Source: JAGLQA01 sp023135565
GTDB lineage: Bacteria; Acidobacteriota; Aminicenantia; UBA2199
Direction: 5' to 3'
Assembly: GCA_030639305.1 (NCBI GenBank)
Contig: DAOWCY010000042.1
Span: 1 to 42,082, forward strand
Length of the DNA stretch: 42,082 bases
In this document: one piece after another, positions 38,607 through 42,082 of the stretch
Numbering within the stretch: the first letter of the stretch is position 1
How the letters are laid out: the number at the start of each line of letters is the position of its first letter
Translations under genes and position numbers: made by a program
The notes under the pieces: generated by a model
Told to the model about the DNA's origin: nothing
The model's input: the letters and a program-made list of their open reading frames with translations, nothing else
Databases searched by the model: none

Positions 38607-38882
38607 TCCCCAAAAAAGAAAGCCCTTACGCGGTGCAAGGGCAGGTTTAAGGCGTATAGGATGATTTTTTCAGTTACATGAGGCTTTTTTTAAGTGAAAG
38701 GGGCGATTTATCACGTAATGGATTCATTTTTTTATGTAAATATAGATTTTTAAATCCCATTAGAAAATGATTCCCCTGGTATTTTGATGGGTAGAGGGTC
38801 AGTCGGTTTATTTGAGGGAAAATCCGTTAATTTGACGAAAATCCGGTCAACTTGACGCCCAATCGGACTCTAAAGACCGGCC
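38607..38882. other. Gene-free AT-rich stretch
   Basis: No gene is seen. It contains a run of loosely similar units near 38806-38865 (TCGGTTTATTTGAGG, TCCGTTAATTTGACG and TCCGGTCAACTTGACG), spaced about 19-22 bases, that lead into array 3. Confidence 0.5.
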
Positions 38883-39008
38883 GTCGGTCGGTGACGACCG
38901 GGAGTCGGTCACTGCTGACCGACCGTTGGTCGGTGGCGACCGGGAGTCGGTCGATTTAGACCGGAAGTCGGGCTATGATGCCCCGCCATTAGCCGGGCGC
39001 AAATGCTA
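38883..39008 (+). repeat. 21-bp tandem array 3 (GTCGGTC units)
   Basis: Six units start at 38883, 38904, 38925, 38946, 38967 and 38988. The first four read GTCGGTC-n7-GACCGGGA-like and are partly self-complementary (CGGTC...GACCG); the last two are decayed. The period equals that of arrays 1 and 2 but the sequence is unrelated. 39009-39187 has no gene or clear repeat. Confidence 0.82.
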
Positions 39009-39187
39009 ACAGGCAAGACCCGGCCCCCATGTACCGGCTGTTTAACCACTCACTGATTCAATCTCAATCCTAACCTGATCTTTCTCGAAATTATTATATT
39101 TTTATTCTACAGTAAGGTTAATGATTAAGATGAGAAATCGAAACAGGATAGTGGGATTAATTTTTCCCGGAAAAAATACGATTTTCC

Positions 39188-39216
39188 TTGACAAAAGGAT
39201 AAAATTTGAATATATT
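39188..39216 (+). promoter_or_regulatory. Promoter of the 39235 antitoxin-like gene
   Basis: TTGACA (39188-39193), a 17-base spacer and TATATT (39211-39216). It fixes the start of the following gene at 39235 rather than at the upstream ATG 39121. Confidence 0.7.
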
Positions 39217-39234
39217 AAGCTTGCGGAGGCAAAA

Positions 39235-39432
39235 ATGCAAGTTAGCGTGGAACCGGAATTTAAAGAAAAGGTCAAGCAAAGTTTTATCCATATGTTAGAG
39301 ACAGACAGTGAGACTTTTTATCCGCTGTTTCTGGAGATCATGGAGGATATGGCCTTAGCCAGGGCGATGGAAGAAGGGGAGCAAACGCCTGAGGTCGAAG
39401 AAGAAAATATCATCAAATTACTCCAACAATGA
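39235..39432 (+). CDS. Antitoxin-like small protein
   Basis: 65 residues from the ATG at 39235, with GGAGG upstream and a promoter ending at 39216. QVSVEPEFKEKVKQSFIHML, then ETFYPLFLEIMEDMALARAM and an acidic tail (EVEEENIIKLL) resemble small antitoxins of RelE/ParE pairs. A RelE-like reading frame starts at its stop codon (ATGA overlap at 39429) but is truncated, so this is probably an orphaned antitoxin. The region downstream is decayed. Confidence 0.65.
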   Translation: MQVSVEPEFKEKVKQSFIHMLETDSETFYPLFLEIMEDMALARAMEEGEQTPEVEEENIIKLLQQ

Positions 39433-39530
39433 AGACTGTATATCGCGAAAGTTTTGAGAAAGACTTAAAAAAACTCAAAGGCAGAAAAATCAAGAATGAT
39501 TTGCTGGATTTTATTATAGAAAGGGAGTAA
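39429..39530 (+). pseudogene. Truncated RelE/ParE-type toxin
   Basis: 33 residues: MKTVYRESFEKDLKKL and the following KGRKIKNDLLDFII match the first helix of RelE/ParE toxins, which are normally 85-100 residues. The frame ends at 39530 after REGE-like codons, and no continuation was found in any frame downstream. The toxin is therefore inactive. It overlaps the antitoxin-like gene by four bases, the normal arrangement for such pairs. A short frame at 39560-39694 is not related. Confidence 0.6.
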
Positions 39531-39811
39531 ATTATTAATGCAGGATGCGTTGGCTTCGAATGCCGGTGACCGGGAATTCTAATTGCCGTCAGGAGGGAGT
39601 TCTAGTTGTCGTTGATCAGGTTAAATTTTACCCAGTTGTAGTGTGTGGTTTACAGATCGGGGAGCCAGAGAAAAAATTTATTTTCGCCTCGTAAAACTAT
39701 ACGCCTATTTATCTCGTAAATTTATGCGCCTATCGACATTTACATAGTCTTGAAATATTCCTTTTAATCGGCACCTAGCTTGATGAGACCTCTAATATCG
39801 TTTTTTTTCAG
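39531..39811. other. Decayed intergenic DNA with a double direct repeat
   Basis: No gene is supported. Two 21-base direct repeats, CTCGTAAAACTATACGCCTAT (39688-39708) and a close copy (39713-39733), are 25 bases apart. Paired direct repeats of this kind are typical of insertion-sequence ends; the opposite end was not found. A 44-codon frame at 39560-39694 has no supporting signal. Confidence 0.45.
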
Positions 39812-40072
39812 TTAATCATAAAGTTGATGCCAGGTTGTTACTAAACTATCTAAATCTTTTCGTGTTTGATCTAATGTTTCCTTAAAACATGATTTACAAA
39901 ATGGTTTTTTATTACTGAAACCAGAACCAAGCTTTGGTATCAAAAAACAATTCTGACCTTTCATTATATCGCAGCTACATCGATTACATGTTCGTTTCTT
40001 TTTTACTTTTTCTGGAATTGGTTTACCACTTAATCCAGATATCAATGATGGTGTTTTACCTCTCTTTGTCAT
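39812..40072 (-). CDS. Small zinc-ribbon protein
   Basis: 86 residues. Two Cys pairs, CNRCSCD (near 29) and CKSCFKE (near 59), plus a single Cys near 42 suggest a zinc ribbon. The N-terminus is basic, and the C-terminal helix (LDQTRKDLDSLVTTWHQLYD) may bind a partner. It overlaps the stop of the helicase reading frame by 17 bases, so it was part of that operon. Family not recognised; it could be an accessory protein of the helicase. Confidence 0.55.
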   Translation of the reverse strand: MTKRGKTPSLISGLSGKPIPEKVKKKRTCNRCSCDIMKGQNCFLIPKLGSGFSNKKPFCKSCFKETLDQTRKDLDSLVTTWHQLYD

Positions 40073-41944
40073 TTAGTACCTTCTTGTATTGTTTTGTAAT
40101 TGTATGTAACACAGAGTCTAAGTTACTGATAGCCGTCTCGAATTCCTCAATTGTCCACTCTTGACGATTCTTAGGATATTTTTTTTTAATTTCTTTGTTG
40201 ATTAGCACAATACACGCCGTAAAATTATTATTAGCAGGAATTCCGGTGTTAACAAGATTTCTTCCACCACGGTTTAGGTTGAGTCGATTTAGTAACATAT
40301 TAGCTGACCGATTCACTTTTTCAGACAACCTTTTTTTTAACTCTTCCCATTCTTTCTGTGGCTGAATTTGAAATGGAGCCGCTGCCGCAGTGATTGTTTT
40401 CTCATTTCCTTTTTGTTCTAAAACGAGTTCTTTCGCAGCAGATGGATCAAGACCTAATAATTCCAATTTTTCTTCTAAATCTCTTATTAAGTCTTCGTCA
40501 TCAACTGTTGTAAATTCTTCTCCAATAAGAGAATCAACAATTTGGTTTTTAACAATGACAGATTCTCTGTTGAGCATTCTCCTTTCACCTGATTTTATAT
40601 CACGAGGTATTTCGGGAGCTTTCCCTCCAATAACATCATCCCAAAATTTCTGATCATCTCTTTCAAAAAGTTTAAACTCTTTAAGACGTTGATCTAAATT
40701 CATTCCAGAATGAGTTACTATGTGACCATAATTGTCTGGATGGCTTGGATTATTTTGTACAACAACTCTAAGAATTCTACCTACAAATTGAATATATGGT
40801 GCAAGTGTTCTAAATGGTCTAAAGATAGCCGCAACACTTAATTTCTGGTGATCAAATCCTTCACCTAACATTTGTACCTGTACAATGCAATCAAGCTCAC
40901 CACTCTTTAGTCTTCGCATAACATCTTCTTGCTTGTCATTTTGCATTTGACTATAAATCACATCAGCTTTGTAATCTCGAGCTGAATACATTGAACGAAT
41001 TGTTTTTGCATGATCTACACTACAAGCAACAGCTATAAGTTGGTGATTTGTACCTGTTTCTCTTAATTCCTCAAGTTTCTCCAAACTATTATCAACAATA
41101 CTTTCATTACAAATATTAGAAAGAGCTATCCCTCTACTAAACCAATCGTTTTCTTTTAATTTTAAAACTTCATCTAACGTATATGTCTTCGTTTCTCCTC
41201 TTGCAGTAAATGTTAGTTCACTAGGAGCCTGTCCGAGAATAGAATTGCGGATTTCAAAATGGGACAAGTTGCCAACATCCTCCCTGGATTTGACATGCCA
41301 AAATCATAAATGGCCTTATTTTTAGGTTAAAATGGGAAACTTTTGTCGATATTTTTCATGTATATGAGTTGTCGGACGGCCTCCTAGGTGCGACATACCA
41401 AGCTTGAATGTGTTTAACATATCCTTTTAACGTGGCTCTCTTAAAAGGATAACGAAAAACAAGCTTTCCCTGAATCTCTTCTTTATCACTTCTAAATGGA
41501 GTCGCAGTCATGTTTACAACTTTGGCATTTGGGAATCGTTCAATTACTTGTTTCCAACTTTTTGCTGCAGCATGATGGGCCTCGTCAATAATAATTAGAT
41601 CAAAGAAATTATCAGGAAATTTATTAAGCCATTTATCAATATTGGTTGCTAATTGATGAACATTAGTAATTACAATATGTGATTTCTCAGGAACAGAAAT
41701 ATTTCCAGTATCCAATTTGCACGCAAAAGGTCCTCCTTGCATATCCTCATCTTTTAGAATTCCCCGTTTTCTCCAAAAACACTTTTGTCGATTGTTTTTA
41801 TTAAATGTTTCATACATTTCTTTTGTAATTGTTAAGTTTGGAGTAATAACGAGAACCCTCCCTTCGGCTATACCAAACGGTATTATTGTAGCCAAACCGG
41901 ATTTTCCACACCCGACAGGTATCTGGACTATTGCTATCTTATTC
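40056..41944 (-). pseudogene. Broken DEAD/DEAH-type SF2 helicase
   Basis: Frame one (41944 to 41356) begins with the Walker A PVGCGKSG right after a stop codon at the window's repeat junction, and continues through ITNVHQLA, DEAHH (IIIDEAHHAA), MTATPF and AWYVAP. Frame two (about 41227 to 40056) has SELTFTARGETKTYTL, then VQMLGEGFDH and QFVGRILR. A 159-base insertion (41225-41383) with CTAG duplications splits them; removing it joins YVAP to SELTF in one frame. The part before the Walker A is missing: it was cut by the element at the right edge. In life it was a defence-type or repair helicase; the gene is now dead. Confidence 0.8.
41225..41383. mobile_element. 159-bp MITE-like element with 15-16 bp inverted ends
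   Basis: Ends are GAGCCTGTCCGAGAA (41225-41239) and, inverted, GAGGCCGTCCGACAA (complement of 41369-41383), matching at 12 of 15 positions. The element is flanked by CTAG on both sides (41221-41224, 41384-41387), a YTAR-type duplication such as IS5-group transposases make. It has no coding capacity and lies in the helicase gene. No autonomous parent is in the window. Confidence 0.8.
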
Positions 41945-41945
41945 T

Positions 41946-42082
41946 ATAGCGCTCAGATAAAGTAACCCGTTTTTGCTCAGATAAAGTAATCCGCCCAATC
42001 TACATATCAAATACCCCTTAAAAAAGCTTAGGGCACTCTTTTTCTTTTCCAAGTAGCAGAAATGGTGGTATCATTTAAGTGA
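41946..42082. mobile_element. Probable insertion-sequence end at the right edge
   Basis: Two direct repeats GCTCAGATAAAGTAACCCG (41951-41969) and a near copy (41975-41993), 24 bases apart, start right where the helicase frame stops. Multiple terminal repeats of this type suggest an IS21-like element running out of the window. A frame ending in QVAEMVVSFK at 42082 may be part of its coding region. No transposase motif can be confirmed. Confidence 0.45.

Noticed and set aside
38192..39008. CRISPR array
   Set aside because: Units are contiguous with no spacers of unique sequence, 21 bases long, and no cas genes are present.
39560..39694. 44-codon frame with VVVDQVKFYPVVV-like sequence
   Set aside because: No ribosome site or known family; may be a relic but cannot be supported.

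Overview
The window reads as a chromosomal segment of a Gram-negative-type, probably uncultured bacterium of moderate GC. Housekeeping genes (recG, purN, purM, rplU-rpmA-obgE-nadD-rsfS-rlmH, tRNA-Leu) sit among toxin-antitoxin loci, 6-bladed beta-propeller, bactofilin and M29 peptidase genes, and hybrid kinase/SpoIIE signalling genes. The mix recalls Aminicenantes or Acidobacteriota-like lineages. That is an impression from gene style, not a placement.

Layout. 1-1000: intergenic repeats, then a DUF433/DUF5615 toxin-antitoxin pair. 1218-6716 (minus strand): a compact four-gene operon encoding a DNA methyltransferase, a Ser/Thr kinase fused to a P-loop ATPase, a two-lobed Rossmann-like protein and a PD-(D/E)XK nuclease-like protein. 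This is the best candidate for an undescribed defence or DNA-modification system. 6893-10210: an orphan antitoxin-like gene and a BlaI/BlaR1-type regulator pair in which the BlaR1 homologue carries a long 22-residue-repeat helical tail. 10421-18508: rhodanese, DoxX/MauE-like, M29 peptidase, tRNA-Leu, purN, recG, S4-domain protein and two tandem Uma2 nucleases. 18566-20362: a small Cys-rich ORF, a beta-propeller protein and a truncated PqqD/RiPP-recognition-like gene that ends beside a repeat. 20440-26968: ggt, an rRNA/tRNA methyltransferase, a second M29 peptidase, a DUF4097-like protein, a bactofilin and purM. 27114-31968: a symmetric divergent promoter and the rplU-to-rlmH cluster, with an inserted sigma-54-type AAA+ gene that has lost its Walker B acids. 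32055-33533: two PIN toxin modules. 33557-38164: a 20-bp repeat array, then yfiR, a hybrid histidine kinase and a SpoIIE-type phosphatase. 38192-39008: three successive 21-bp tandem arrays. 39188-42082: decayed accessory DNA with a broken RelE-like pair and a helicase gene broken by a 159-bp MITE-like element and cut off by what looks like an insertion-sequence end.

Two families of short intergenic hairpins are scattered through the window in both orientations: one ends in GCCGCCGGAGGCAA, the other has the core TTATAGGCTG. In both, the stems differ between copies but stay complementary, so secondary structure appears to be conserved. In two places a copy supplies the 3' end and stop codon of a gene.

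All product names come from motif recognition by eye; no database search was run.
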